DNA of 64,000 bases from Lytechinus variegatus (lineage: Eukaryota > Echinodermata > Echinoidea > Temnopleuroida > Toxopneustidae). Shown piece after piece: positions 24,600-35,487 of the stretch. Each line of letters begins with the position of its first letter. Position 1 is the first letter of the stretch. The stretch spans positions 31,366,733-31,430,732 of the forward strand of contig NC_054747.1 in NCBI RefSeq assembly GCF_018143015.1. The letters run 5' to 3'. The position numbers were made by a program, and so were the translations under genes. The notes below the pieces were generated by a model that was not told the origin of the DNA, did not search any database, and was given only the letters and a program-made list of their open reading frames with translations.

Positions 24600-26240
24600 C
24601 TTTAGAATTATGATATATAATCCTGTGGTAACTGTTACTTTATTAGACTAAGCAGTTGGAAAAAATGATTTGTGTTTGAGGTGCACATCAAACTTTATCT
24701 GACCCAATTTCTCACTAAAGCTTCCGATAGTAGAGAGTCAAGATAGAATAGAATAGAGAATGGAGGATTCTTTTTTTAGGGGACCTCCTAATTTAGATGC
24801 TCTCTGGATGTTTTTGGCAGTTAAATTTTGGTTCTTTCTAAGCAAATCAAAGCATAAAAAAATGTAGAGTTTAGATGATAAACTTAATCTTAAATCCAGC
24901 AGTTATTATCGTAAATATTCTTTTCATATAATACTCACCAAATCTTAGTGAAGGAACAAAGATAAGAATTATCTTTAAAGACTTTGCAAAGATGTCAGGG
25001 AAAAACAGCAAAAAAAAGATGTCAAGAAGATTTAGTAGATTTGGGCTCAATTTTCCATCTACTGAACTTACAGCCAATACAGTCCTCCCAAAAATGGCCA
25101 CTGCAAGGTTCTTGATGAAGATCAGTGTTTTGGCTGCCTGCTTATGAGGTCCATAGTTGTTCAATTTATTTCTATTCCATCCCCAAGTATGATCTGAAAA
25201 TGGGAAAAACAAAGATAGGAAACAGAAAACTATTGTGCAGCGTAGGCAAGCAAAGGCGGCTCTACTTTTACCTATAGTAATTTGAAATCCAGATGTGCTT
25301 GGCGAGTCGATGACGGTCTTGTCCAATTGATCAAATTGATTGATCAAAGGCCTTTCCCAATCCATTTTTGCGCTGTAGTGTAATAAGGTGCTCTTGAATG
25401 CCCCTTTTTGTCCTTCTGTTACAGAAGGAACACTTGTAAAACCTTTAAAGGACTGATGATGTCTCTTTGGTTTGATGTTAAAGAATGATTTTCGGTGGTA
25501 GAGCTCTGTAAAGTTTTTAATGAGATCCCTGTTGATGGAAGATGACTTGCCTGTCTTGCCATCTCTGTTGCTTCTTTATGCCCTTGCTGCAGCATTACAG
25601 AGTTCTTTCCCAAGGAAACCTCCTAATACGGACACTCTGGATGTCTTTTGGCAGTTAACTTTTCGCTCTTTCTATAAAGCACATCTGTTAAAAAGGTAAA
25701 AATCAGAGTTTAGAATCCATGTAATTATGATATAAAAGCCTGTGGTAACTGTTACTTTGTTACTAGACTCAAGAATTGGCAGAAAGAAATTTGTCTGTGG
25801 GGTGCACATCAAATGCTTCGAGCAAACTCTTACCCAATTTCTCACTAAAGCTTCTGATAGTAGAGTCAAGATAGAATAGAATAGAGAATGCAGAATTCTT
25901 TCACAATTAAGGGGATCTGATTCGGATGCTCTCTGGATTCTTGCTTTTTCTAAGCAAATCTTGGTAAAAAAGTAAGTGTGTTTAGAATAAAAGCCTGTGA
26001 AAGTTGTTACTTTGTTAGACATACATGTAGTAGTTGGAAGAAAGTCATTTTTGTGTGAGGTGCACATCAAATGCTTCAAACTTAATCTTACCCAATTTTT
26101 CACTAAAGCTTCTAAAATAGAGTTGAGATAATAATCTTGTTGTCTTAAATCAGCAGATATAATTGTAAATATTCTTTTCATATAATACTTGGCAAATCTT
26201 AGTAAAGGAATAAAGACAAGAATTATCTTCAAACACTTAA
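24600..26240 (-). repeat. Repeated segment around a possible 20-nt exon, three clear copies
   Basis: The segments near 24623-24760, 25739-25890 and 25991-26130 are copies of one sequence, with a remnant near 27645. On the - strand all contain AAGCTTTAGTGAGAAATTGG (with single changes). In the 25.8- and 26.1-kb copies it is preceded by an AG and followed by GTAAGA. It may be a microexon of the BEN-like gene, or simply a shared intron word. The segments mark repeated local duplication. Confidence 0.4.
25020..25564 (-). CDS. BEN-like gene fragment, duplicate 2 (two open exons)
   Basis: On the - strand, exon i runs 25564 to 25272 (293 nt) and exon ii begins at 25193 after a 78-bp GT/AG intron. 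The junction codon closes in phase to give ...GFQITI-D-HTWGWNRNKLNNYG. Exon ii continues KTLIFIKNLAVAIFGRTVLA and SSVDGKLSP, which resembles the helical core of BEN domains (FGxxxLAxSSVxG). Exon i starts with DGKTGKSSSIN, which has a P-loop flavour but lacks the full GxxxxGK[ST] spacing. BEN proteins are known as DNA- and chromatin-binding factors. Further exons up- and downstream are not identified, and the duplicates around it suggest local copying by unequal exchange. Confidence 0.5.
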
Positions 26241-26352
26241 AGATGTCAGGGAAAATCAGGATGTCAAAGAGATGTCAACAAGATAAAGCACACAGACCAA
26301 CACAATCTACATGTATGTATATCTAGATTGATAATAATTTACATTGAGGTAA

Positions 26353-26933
26353 TTAAAGGAAACCAAAACCCAAGAACAGAAGCTTTCTTATTGGAAAGAG
26401 TAAAATTGGAGGAACAATTTAAAAAGAAGGTTCATCAAATTCGGTTATGAAATGAGCAAATTATGGGAGTTTGAAAACTCTTGTTGTACTTTGTACGGGG
26501 ATCCTCAAATTGGCAAACATGCTTTAAAATGGCTGATTTTGTGGACAACTCTCCATTTGTTTTGTACACAAATTTTCAGATTTTCCCCTTCATTTTACAT
26601 ATTTCTCCTGACCTTGACATATGTGGTGTGAATTACATTTTCCCATGACATATGTTGTTCTCAGAAGGAGGCAAGATGCAATTTGAAAAAGATAAAGAGG
26701 AAAATCTGAAAATTTGTGTACAAAACAAATTGAGAGTTGTCTACAAAATAAGCCATTTTGAAGCACGTTTGCCAATATGAGGATCCCCATAGAAAGTACA
26801 ACAAGACTTTTTAAACGTCAATAACTTGCTTATTTCATAACGGAATTTGATGAAACTTTTTTTTTAAATTGTTCCTCTCATTTTACTCTTTCCAATAAGA
26901 TTGCTTCTCTTCTTGGGGTTTGGTTTCCTTTGA
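26353..26933. mobile_element. TTAA-type MITE with ~240-bp inverted arms (AGGAAACCAAAACC family)
   Basis: After TTAA at 26353 the left arm reads AGGAAACCAAAACCCAAGAA. The right arm on the opposite strand reads AGGAAACCAAACCCCAAGAA up to TTGA, a one-base variant of TTAA. The arms stay alike through GGGGATCCTCA and ACACAAATTTTCAGATTTTCC. No coding capacity; Kolobok-like by target and RGG end. Confidence 0.75.
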
Positions 26934-27369
26934 TATTCATTGGCCACATTTTATCCAATACACAATTTATGCAAGTTGCAAATGGTTCCTGACCAGGAGT
27001 AGCCATGACCAGCACTATGTCACAGCGTCTTTTACGTATACAATGATGTAAATTCTGCTTGCTATTATTTGGTGAGTCCGTCACATTGCCCCTTTTCTAA
27101 ATTGCTGAAAAACAACATTTAGATATAAACAAAAGAAACATTCAAGAATATATACACAAGAATACTAGCATGTACATGTAAATTAGTTAATTAATCTTTA
27201 TAATCACAGTGAAACAATGAAAATGAAGCTCTCTATACTCTAGTAATCTATTAATCATGGCTAGAGACTTGGTATTTGTTTGTCTCAATTGGAATCCGAT
27301 ATCGGAAGGTCGTTACTTTTGCTACCACTAGTGTCATAACTTATATTGTGATATTCTACTTACGCTCCA

Positions 27370-27670
27370 GTGCTTAGAAATCCAGATGTGCTGGGTGACG
27401 GTGAGTCAATGACTGTCGTCAGATTGATCAAATTGATTGGTCACAGGCCTTTTCCAGTCTAACTTTGCGCTGTAGTGTAATAAGGTGCTCTTTAAGGTCC
27501 CTTTTTGTTCTTCTGTCACAGTAGAATCACTTGTAAAACCTTTGAAGGTCTGGCGCTCTCAGGATGTTCTTCGTGGTTAGTTTCGTGCTCTTTCTAAGCA
27601 CGTCTGTCGAAAAGGTCATTCAGAATTTAGAACATTTATAAAAGCCTGTGTTAGTTGTTACTTTGTTGGA
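27370..27670 (-). pseudogene. BEN-like exon i fragment, duplicate 3
   Basis: This matches parts of exon i of duplicates 1 and 2 (the stretch around AAATCCAGATGTGCT, TTGATCAAATTGATTG, and the TGTAAAACCTTT word), but the middle is missing and the remainder has drifted. It lies just left of the piggyBac insertion. Confidence 0.5.
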
Positions 27671-27731
27671 CAAATTTCTTAAAAACATTCAAGAATATAA
27701 TACACGAGGATAATAGCATGTATATGTAGTA

Positions 27732-30700
27732 TTAACCACTTGACTGCTACTGGGCTTATTACACAGTGATAGCCTCTATGCTACAGCACTTTTTGGGTAT
27801 TACAGCATTTTCACATTTTGTATGTTTTTTTTAGTCCTATCATAACAATTTAGTTATTGATTGATTATAATATATCCAAACACTTACATGTACAAGCCAT
27901 TGTTACCCTGGTCATATGGGTCAATCTGGCTTGCCCACACACAATATGTGCACACTCTCCACTGCCCATGAGGAGGATTCATACAGCTATTTCAGTGTAT
28001 ATTTTTCAACATTTTTTCATTCATATGTCTTTTGGGGGGATAGTAATGAACTAATTTAGGCTCAAAATACTAAAGAAATAAAAATGAGAAATGATATTAT
28101 TCTTACCCATCCAGCTGTTATTCTGGTCCTGGTCCTGTGATATCCTGGAAAAGTCCTCCAAAAATAGAACAATGGGTTCACAAAAGTTCTGTTGATCACA
28201 GTTCCCCATTTTGACATTCACTCCAATATATCATCATACAAGTTCTTATCAGTTTTGTTTTGGTAGTTTTCAAGTGATTTTTTTAGACGTTTTTTAGGAG
28301 GTTCTTTTGGGTATGCCAAACCTCCCAGCAGTTTTTGTCAAGTGAATGTTGACACAGTTCACAGTCTTTGATGCAAAGTCCTGGTTTCGATTTCGCTGTT
28401 GAATGTGCAACGCATGTTTTGCACATGGTTGATGTCGAAGTTCGATGGCCCCTCGCTGTGCATACTCTACAATTTCGCTGTGCAGATGTTTTTTTCTGCC
28501 CACCAGTTTTTGGAACTGATGTGGGCATGTGTGGTTTCCCATTCAAGCGAACAGCATCTTCATCTTGGGCGCGTGGAGGTGGAGCTGGAGGCGGAGGTAC
28601 AGCTGGAGGTGGAGCTGCAGCCTGCTGCAGGTTTAGGTTTGATCGCGTCCAAGATTTCACCACTTCGTAGGCAAACCAACGGATGGATCGCTTGTTGTTT
28701 GGGTTCTCTCTTCTGTAGAGTTTGTATGCATTCAATTGCATCTGCAAAAGTAATCTAACAAAGAGTTTTTGGTACCACTTTAGAGTCTTCCGCATTGGGC
28801 ATAGGCTTCTAAGTCCAAGCATTTGGTCCGTTCTGTCAACACCACCCATATTTACGTTGTACTTGGACACACAATGGGGCTTGATGATTTGCTGTGGGGG
28901 GTCGCGTCTTGTTAGCCTACCAGTGTCGAAAGTGCTACAGTCGTGCATTGTTGTCAGCATGTGCACAACCTTTGGCTTCCCTGTAGTTCTATCCTTTGCT
29001 TCACGGTACTTTACTGCAAGTAATACCTTGTCCTCATGCAAGAAATGACTCATTTGTCCTCTCTCAAGATTTTCTGCATTCAGCTGTTGTGAAGGCATAC
29101 CCTGCCTATTGTGTTTGACAGTGCCACAAATATGAGTGTGCTTGGTTTCCAGGTAAGCGGCTAATTGTGGACTTGTGTAATAGTTATCTGTATATAAATG
29201 GTAGCCCTTACCAAAGTATGGTTGCATAAGATTCAGGGTAATTTCTTCAGACTTTGTGAACTGGTAGTGAGGATCGTGGTAACTGGTGTCTATATTTGTG
29301 CCAGTGTGGACTCGTAACCCCATGGTTATTCCATCAGATGTGCATAGAGGGTACATCTTTATTCCTGCGCGGGCACGTTTTGTTCTTATTGTCTGCTTGA
29401 AGATAAGTCTGCCACGGAACAAGACCAATGATTCATCAACCGATAGTTCGCGAGTAGGAATGAATACTTCTCTGCATCTGTCATTTATGTAGTTCAAGAA
29501 AGGCCTGATCTTATGCAGTCTATCACGATCTTGTGCAGCAGGATCATAGCCAGGTGCTTGATTGTCGTTGAAATGTAGACATCGTTTGATCAAAAGAAAT
29601 CTGTCCCTACCTAACACCGAGCTGAACCCTGGAGTTGAAGTCAAAAATTCTCTCGACCAGTAGTCACTGTACTTCCCCTTCTTCACTAGTCCCGTCAAGA
29701 ATAATACTCCCAAAAACTTCTTCATTTCCTCACTGTTTGTTGGTTTCCATTTTTTTAGACGAGACCGCCTTTTCAATGTTCCATTAGCTCTCTTTGACTC
29801 AATCAGTTGATCTGCAAATCGATTTGTTTCATCAACGATATGCTGAAGAAGTACATCTGTAATGTAAAGTTGGAAGTAGTCAGAAGGAGTAGAATCCTGT
29901 GGCATATTGTCTTTGATATTTTGTGCGAGTCCAGGTATAGCAGTAAATTGGTGAACTGTAGGCACATGCTCTCTCACCTTGTCCCATCTTTTTGGAGCTA
30001 CATGAGGATTTTGACGTCGTCCTCTTCCGGCTGCTCCGCCTCGCCCACGGCCACGCCCACGGGCACGACCTCGGACAGGCTGATCATGTCTATCATTGTC
30101 TATCTCATCAGATTCAGTGTCTTCATCTGTGTCTGAAACATTCTGATAACGATGCAGTGGTACTGGGGGTGCATAATCATCATCATCATCATCATCAACT
30201 GTATTATCAGGGGATTCAGGAGCAGTGGTACTAGTGGTACCAGGAGTAAGAATATCAAGTCTCGAAAGTTTTACCTGTGCTCTGCGCATTCTTGGATGCT
30301 TGGGACGTGGTGTTTGATTGTGTTCATCCTCATCATCACTATCTGTCAAATTATCTCCATCACCATCGTCTCTGGCAGGAGGAGGAAAACAACTACGTCT
30401 CCGTTTTCTATGACGATGAGCGGGTGAAGGTGTATGTCTGGCCGGACTCTCACCAACGTCTATGAGTGGGACCACAGTATCACTGTTGTTACCGTCATTT
30501 TCACTTTCACCGTCAAAATCACTCCCAAAATCCATCAAATCATCTCCCTCATCTTCTGAAATATCCATTGAATTATCACTGACATCACTTTCACTCTTGT
30601 CGTCAAAAGTATCATCCAAATTATTCCCTGAAACAGTGCTGTTTGAACGCCGAAGTGAATGTCTGGGGGCCGCCATCTTGACTTTTTCTTGAAGAAAGTA

Positions 30701-30951
30701 ACCCGCAAAAAACTTTCTTTCTTCAGTTGCAAATCGGTCAAATTACGGGGGGGAAAAAAATGAAAGAGCGCCAGCTATAGTTCAAACCCTGTATATCAAT
30801 ATCATAGTGCTACAGGCATAAGGAGGCAACGCAACTGGCAGTGCTATTGTTCTGAAAGAGCAATGGTCTAAGCACGTATATATACGTGGCACGCACAGAG
30901 CGGCGAGATTGAAAGCACGTATATATACGTGGCACGCAGTCAAGTGGTTAA
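27732..30951 (-). mobile_element. Whole-looking piggyBac transposon
   Basis: The TTAA pair at 27732-27735 and 30948-30951 encloses perfect 12-bp inverted ends, CCACTTGACTGC and GCAGTCAAGTGG. Inside lies one open transposase (28283-30676, - strand). The right end carries two direct 24-bp subterminal repeats (30872-30895 and 30915-30938), each with the palindrome CACGTATATATACGTG; the left end lacks them, giving asymmetric ends as known for piggyBac. A paralogous sequence at about 27165-27205 looks like an unoccupied version of the insertion site. Confidence 0.9.
28283..30676 (-). CDS. piggyBac transposase, 797 residues
   Basis: DDE/DDD transposase for cut-and-paste movement of the surrounding element at TTAA sites, acting in the nucleus. 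The acidic, disordered N-terminus (about 1-200) ends in an Arg/Gly tract with AT-hook flavour (202-221). The DDE_Tnp_1_7 fold follows, with catalytic Asp visible at D414 (LSVDESL), D497 (YTDNYY), and D614 and D617 (GGVDRTDQ). The C-terminal cysteine-rich domain is complete, with C736, C739, H744, C752, C755, C768, C772 and C775. The length is above that of the insect founder (594 residues) because of the N-terminal extension. The single uninterrupted frame with all catalytic residues suggests recent activity, or domestication. The + strand frames overlapping the 5' acidic part are antisense shadows. Confidence 0.93.
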   Translation of the reverse strand: MAAPRHSLRRSNSTVSGNNLDDTFDDKSESDVSDNSMDISEDEGDDLMDFGSDFDGESENDGNNSDTVVPLIDVGESPARHTPSPAHRHRKRRRSCFPPPARDDGDGDNLTDSDDEDEHNQTPRPKHPRMRRAQVKLSRLDILTPGTTSTTAPESPDNTVDDDDDDDYAPPVPLHRYQNVSDTDEDTESDEIDNDRHDQPVRGRARGRGRGRGGAAGRGRRQNPHVAPKRWDKVREHVPTVHQFTAIPGLAQNIKDNMPQDSTPSDYFQLYITDVLLQHIVDETNRFADQLIESKRANGTLKRRSRLKKWKPTNSEEMKKFLGVLFLTGLVKKGKYSDYWSREFLTSTPGFSSVLGRDRFLLIKRCLHFNDNQAPGYDPAAQDRDRLHKIRPFLNYINDRCREVFIPTRELSVDESLVLFRGRLIFKQTIRTKRARAGIKMYPLCTSDGITMGLRVHTGTNIDTSYHDPHYQFTKSEEITLNLMQPYFGKGYHLYTDNYYTSPQLAAYLETKHTHICGTVKHNRQGMPSQQLNAENLERGQMSHFLHEDKVLLAVKYREAKDRTTGKPKVVHMLTTMHDCSTFDTGRLTRRDPPQQIIKPHCVSKYNVNMGGVDRTDQMLGLRSLCPMRKTLKWYQKLFVRLLLQMQLNAYKLYRRENPNNKRSIRWFAYEVVKSWTRSNLNLQQAAAPPPAVPPPPAPPPRAQDEDAVRLNGKPHMPTSVPKTGGQKKTSAQRNCRVCTARGHRTSTSTMCKTCVAHSTAKSKPGLCIKDCELCQHSLDKNCWEVWHTQKNLLKNV

Positions 30952-31239
30952 GTTCATTGATCTTCATAATCAAAAAGAGAGGTATGGGTCTGAATGCTTC
31001 CCTCTTTCTCTATGCCATTGACGTAAAATGAATAAGTTGATGCAACTGGACCCATTCATATGCCCAGCCGGCCAAAGTGCAGGTGCACACCCAACATCTT
31101 GAGCCAGAATCTGCAGAGGAGATACAAAAAATAATTCATGGAATTCAAAGATTTTTATATCCTTTTATAAACGTATAATTGAGCGTTATATAGATCTGCT
31201 TTAAATTTCCTAACAACAAATACAGATATACTAGAGGTA
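30952..31239. other. Spacer between piggyBac and the repeated-family copy
   Basis: About 290 bp without recognisable features. The first bases after the TTAA resemble the paralogous unoccupied site near 27200. Confidence 0.4.
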
Positions 31240-31392
31240 GAAGCGTTTTTGTTGAGCATATCCAAGGCTTTATAAAAATACTTGTCTACTAATTCGTCCC
31301 ATGGCAGCCAGATGCAATCCTCGTGGTCCTTCTGACTTGGAGATTTATTCTGGCATCCTTTGCATGCCCCATGTACACTCTCATTGATTAGA
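31240..31392 (-). other. Cys/His 'PSQ' segment of an unknown repeated protein family, copy 1
   Basis: On the - strand a frame reads ACKGCQNKSPSQKDHEDC followed by IWLPWDELVDKYFYKAL, a C-x2-C-x9-H-x2-C pattern that could bind zinc. The same sequence recurs at 38776-38905. I recall similar C..C..PSQ..H..C segments only from uncharacterised element-associated proteins, so it is handled here as a probable fossil of a mobile element. No function is claimed. Confidence 0.4.
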
Positions 31393-33907
31393 CCAGGAAT
31401 GGCCTTAACAGTCTAGTGGTCAGGTCACACTGACTGCCTGCATCCTTCTCTATCTTCCTCTTTATGTTTATCAACATCCATGCCCTGGTTTTCCGTTTCT
31501 TGCTCCATCACCTCATTGAAGGAAAGCTTCTTGCGATGACTTTGTATCTCTTGGAGAACTTCTTCGGATATTGTGTTGTCACTCCTATGATAGGGTGTTG
31601 CCTTCGCAGTCAACAGCATGTTCTTGGTGCTTTCCGGAGAGATGATTTTAGCAGTATGATGTCTGGTGTTAGCATCTTTCAGGATGAATCCCTGGATGAC
31701 TGACCAGAAACCGTGGTTGAAGTTTCCAGAAGTCGATCAAGTTCGAGCATTTTGGAGTTGTTGTTAAACTAGAGGTTTGTGAGCAGTTAGTCCAGGAATG
31801 GCCTTAACAGTCTAGAGGACAGGTCACACTGACTGCTTGCATCCTTCTCTATCTTCCTCTTTATGCTTATCGACATCCATGCCCTGGTTTTCTGTTTCTT
31901 GCTCCATCACCTCATTGAAGGAAAGCTTCTTGCGATGACTTTGTATCTCTTGGAGAACTTCTTCGGATATATCTACCTCTATCTGAACCAATTGGGTTGG
32001 TTGATTTGGAGGAGAGTTTCGTCTTGTTTTAGTGTTGTCACTCCTATGATAGGGTGTTGCCTTCGCAGTCGACAGCATGTTGTTGGCGCTTTCCGGAGAG
32101 ATGATTTTAGCAGTATGATGTCTGGTGTTAGCATCTTTCGGGATGAATCCCTGGATGACTGACCAGAAACCGTGGTTGAAGTTTCCAGAAGTCGTTGATC
32201 AAGTTCGAGCATTTAAGAGTTGTTGATAAATTAGAGGTTTGTGAGCAATTAGTCCAGGAATGGCCTTAAGTCTAGAGGACAGGTCACACTGACTGCTTGC
32301 ATCCTTCTCTATCTTCCTCTTTATGCTTATCAACATCCATGTCCTGGTTTTCCGTTTCTTGCTCCATCACCTCATTGAAGGAAAGCTTCTTGCGATGACT
32401 TTGTATCTCTTGGAGAACTTCTTCGGATATATCTACCTCTATCTGAACCAATTGGGTTGGTTGATTTGGAGGAGAGTTTCGTCTTGTTTTAGTGTTGTCA
32501 CTCCTATGATAGGGTGTTGCCTTCGCAGTCGACAGCATGTTGTTGGCGCTTTCCGGAGAGACGATTTTAGCAGTATGATGTCTGGTGTTAGCATCTTTCG
32601 GGATGAATCCCTGGATGACTGACCAGAAACCGTGGTTGAAGTTTCCAGAAGTCGTTGATCAAGTTCGAGCATTTAAGAGTTGTTGATAAATTAGAGGTTT
32701 GTGAGCAATTAGTCCAGGAATGGCCTTAAGTCTAGAGGACAGGTCACACTGACTGCTTGCATCCTTCTCTATCTTCCTCTTTATGCTTATCAACATCCAT
32801 GTCCTGGTTTTCCGTTTCTTGCTCCATCACCTCATTGAAGGAAAGCTTCTTGCGATGACTTTGTATCTCTTGGAGAACTTCTTCGGATATATCTACCTCT
32901 ATCTGAACCAATTGGGTTGGTTGATTTGGAGGAGAGTTTCGTCTTGTTTTAGTGTTGTCACTCCTATGATAGGGTGTTGCCTTCGCAGTCGACAGCATGT
33001 TGTTGGCGCTTTCCGGAGAGACGATTTTAGCAGTATGATGTCTGGTGTTAGCATCTTTCGGGATGAATCCCTGGATGACTGACCAGAAAGCGTGGTTGAA
33101 GTTTCCAGAAGTCGTTGATCAAGTTCGAGCATTTTAGAGTTGTTGATAAATTAGAGGTTTGTGAGCAATTAGTCCAGGAATGGCCTTAAGTCTAGAGGAC
33201 AGGTTACACTGACTGCTTGCATCCTTCTCTATCTTCCTCTTTATGCTTATCAACATCCATGTCCTGGTTTTCCGTTTCTTGCTCCATCACCTCATTGAAG
33301 GAAAGCTTCTTGCGATGACTTTGTATCTCTTGGAGAACTTCTTCGGATATATCTACCTCTATCTGAACCAATTGGGTTGGTTGATTTGGAGGAGAGTTTC
33401 GTCTTGTTTTAGTGTTGTCACTCCTATGATAGGGTGTTGCCTTCGCAGTCGACAGCATGTTGTTGGCGCTTTCCGGAGAGACGATTTTAGCAGTATGATG
33501 TCTGGTGTTAGCATCTTTCGGGATGAATCCCTGGATGACTGACCAGAAAGCGTGGTTGAAGTTTCCAGAAGTCGTTGATCAAGTTCGAGCATTTAAGAGT
33601 TGTTGATAAATTAGAGGTTTGTGAGCAATTAGTCCAGGAATGGCCTTAAGTCTAGAGGACAGGTTACACTGACTGCTTGCATCCTTCTCTATCTTCCTCT
33701 TTATGCTTATCAACATCCATGTCCTGGTTTTCCGTTTCTTGCTCCATCACCTCATTGAAGGAAAGCTTCTTGCGATGACTTTGTATCTCTTTCGGGATGA
33801 TTGACTTGGAGGAGAGTTTCGTCTTGTTTTAGTGTTGTCACTCCTATGATAGGGTGTTGCCTTCGCAGTAGACAGCATGTTGTTGGCGCTTTCCGGAGAG
33901 ACCATTT
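31393..33907 (-). repeat. Tandem array of a 460-bp unit, about 5.5 copies, carrying an exon-like frame
   Basis: Unit starts at 31393, 31792, 32254, 32714, 33174 and 33634 give lengths of about 399, 462, 460, 460, 460 and a partial. Units 3-5 differ by only a few bases. On the - strand each contains the frame PTQLVQIEVDISEEVLQEIQ and on to DVDKHKEEDREG, which also occurs once at 38909-39150 next to the same PSQ segment. The array is therefore an amplified piece of that family. Unit 1 lacks about 62 bp of the unit, and unit 6 breaks off into unrelated repeat DNA. An assembly artefact cannot be excluded from sequence alone. Confidence 0.85.
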
Positions 33908-35487
33908 TAGCCCACCTTTTGGGGGCTATGATTTTAATTTTCACGTGTACAATTTGGCGATTTTTTTTTTTGGGGGGGGAGATCGCCACCCCAAACTTCC
34001 GGAAATCCTGGATCAGCCACTGCACCACTGCACACACCTACACACACATGATGGTACGTATTATTGACTCGACTTGAAGGTTTATTTCTCGGCCTAGTTA
34101 GTCAATTCATCCTGTAATCATCGAAGTTCTAATTTTTTTTAACACTAAAATTTCAAGCAGCCTTATGTATAAAAAATATATATATATTTCTTTAAAGAAA
34201 AACTAGTTGACTAAATCACAGAAAAATGTTATCGACTAATAAATAGGGAAAATAAGATAAAAAGATCAGAAACTTCACTGAATAGTAAACAATCAATGGT
34301 ACAGTGTATATGTTTATATAATGATGTTTCAGTTTTAATCAAAACAACCTCATTTTGCTTATAACATGTAAGTAAATTGAAATTTATAACATTTGTACAA
34401 ATGATATTCAGTGTCTTATGTCTTGAGATGCACTGTAATTGTTTAAAATATTGTTTTAAGCATATTAACAAGATATATAAAAAACTTTGAGTACCAGTAG
34501 TAACACATTTCAGTTATGAAATGAGATTGCCAGAATTCATCAAATGGGAATGTTTAATATCTAATGCATATTCCCCTGAGATGCACTATAATTACACATT
34601 GACATATTTTTTTCAGTAAATATTGACAACATCCATACAATAAATATAATATCAAATTGACTAAGATATGAATAATTTTCAGTACCAGTACTAAAGATTT
34701 TAAATTATATTTGCAGCATGAGATTACCAGAATTCATCAAATGGTAAAGATTAACATCTCTCAAGCTGAGCAAAACAGTATCTACATGTATCTCCAATAT
34801 AATGGGGTACAGTGAGTCATTGCCTCTAACAGGTCAGGAAACTCCTAATCATTTAATCATTTTTGTCGTGATGATTTTTATTTCTCAACACATATTGTTG
34901 ATTTTTTTTTAAGTTCTGTAAAAAGAAAGAAAAAAATTCCATTATGAACTTCTTTTCATTCAACTACCTGTCAACTTCTTTTAATTTAATTTCTTTTCAT
35001 TCAACTACTTTTCAACTTTTCATTTAACTCCACTTCCAGCTTTACAGCTCACGATGGCGGTCTCCTGCGTTTCAATTTATTTCTCATTCAGTTGAAATAA
35101 TATCACTATTTTTTGGTATAATTGTTTCAATTTATCCTAGATAACGATATCTCTAAAGAAACTCTGTATTACTTTATGATATTTTTGTATAACGCACATG
35201 TCACAACTTTTATTTCATATATTTTGTATTGAAAAGAAATGCAGAAATAAAAAATAAACTCAAACTTAACCAATCTTACAACTGTCAAATTATCTGGAGG
35301 GCACTCACAGATATAAGGTGTACACATGCGTGTCAAAGAAAACGTGGAAAATGGGGTCTTTTTCAATTACGCATTATGGGTGTAAAAACAATGAATTTCA
35401 ACAAAAAGGGGTGCTTTAGATGATTAGGTGAAATTGTGTAGGGGTTAAATTCTCCATCTTGGCGCTTTTAAGTGAATGGCTGTCCTG
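33908..35487. other. Repeat-derived and AT-rich stretch without a gene
   Basis: 33908-34030 holds a G-run and CTGGATCAGCCACTGCACC, which resembles an interspersed repeat end. Two diverged copies of a roughly 150-bp segment lie near 34421-34561 and 34577-34745 (shared GAGATGCACT, CAGTACCAGTA, CCAGAATTCATCAAATGG). The rest shows nothing. Confidence 0.45.

Noticed and set aside
25060-25075. GTAAGT donor inside the BEN-like exon ii
   Set aside because: The frame continues past it with SSVDGKLSP in both duplicates, and duplicate 1 lacks the GT, so it is probably not used; transcripts would decide.
28368-30692. Several + strand frames inside the piggyBac
   Set aside because: Antisense shadows of the transposase; Ser/Ile/His-rich stretches mirror its acidic and Arg/Gly codons.
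31393-33907. CRISPR-like array
   Set aside because: The 460-bp units are whole tandem repeats without unique spacers, in a eukaryotic setting.
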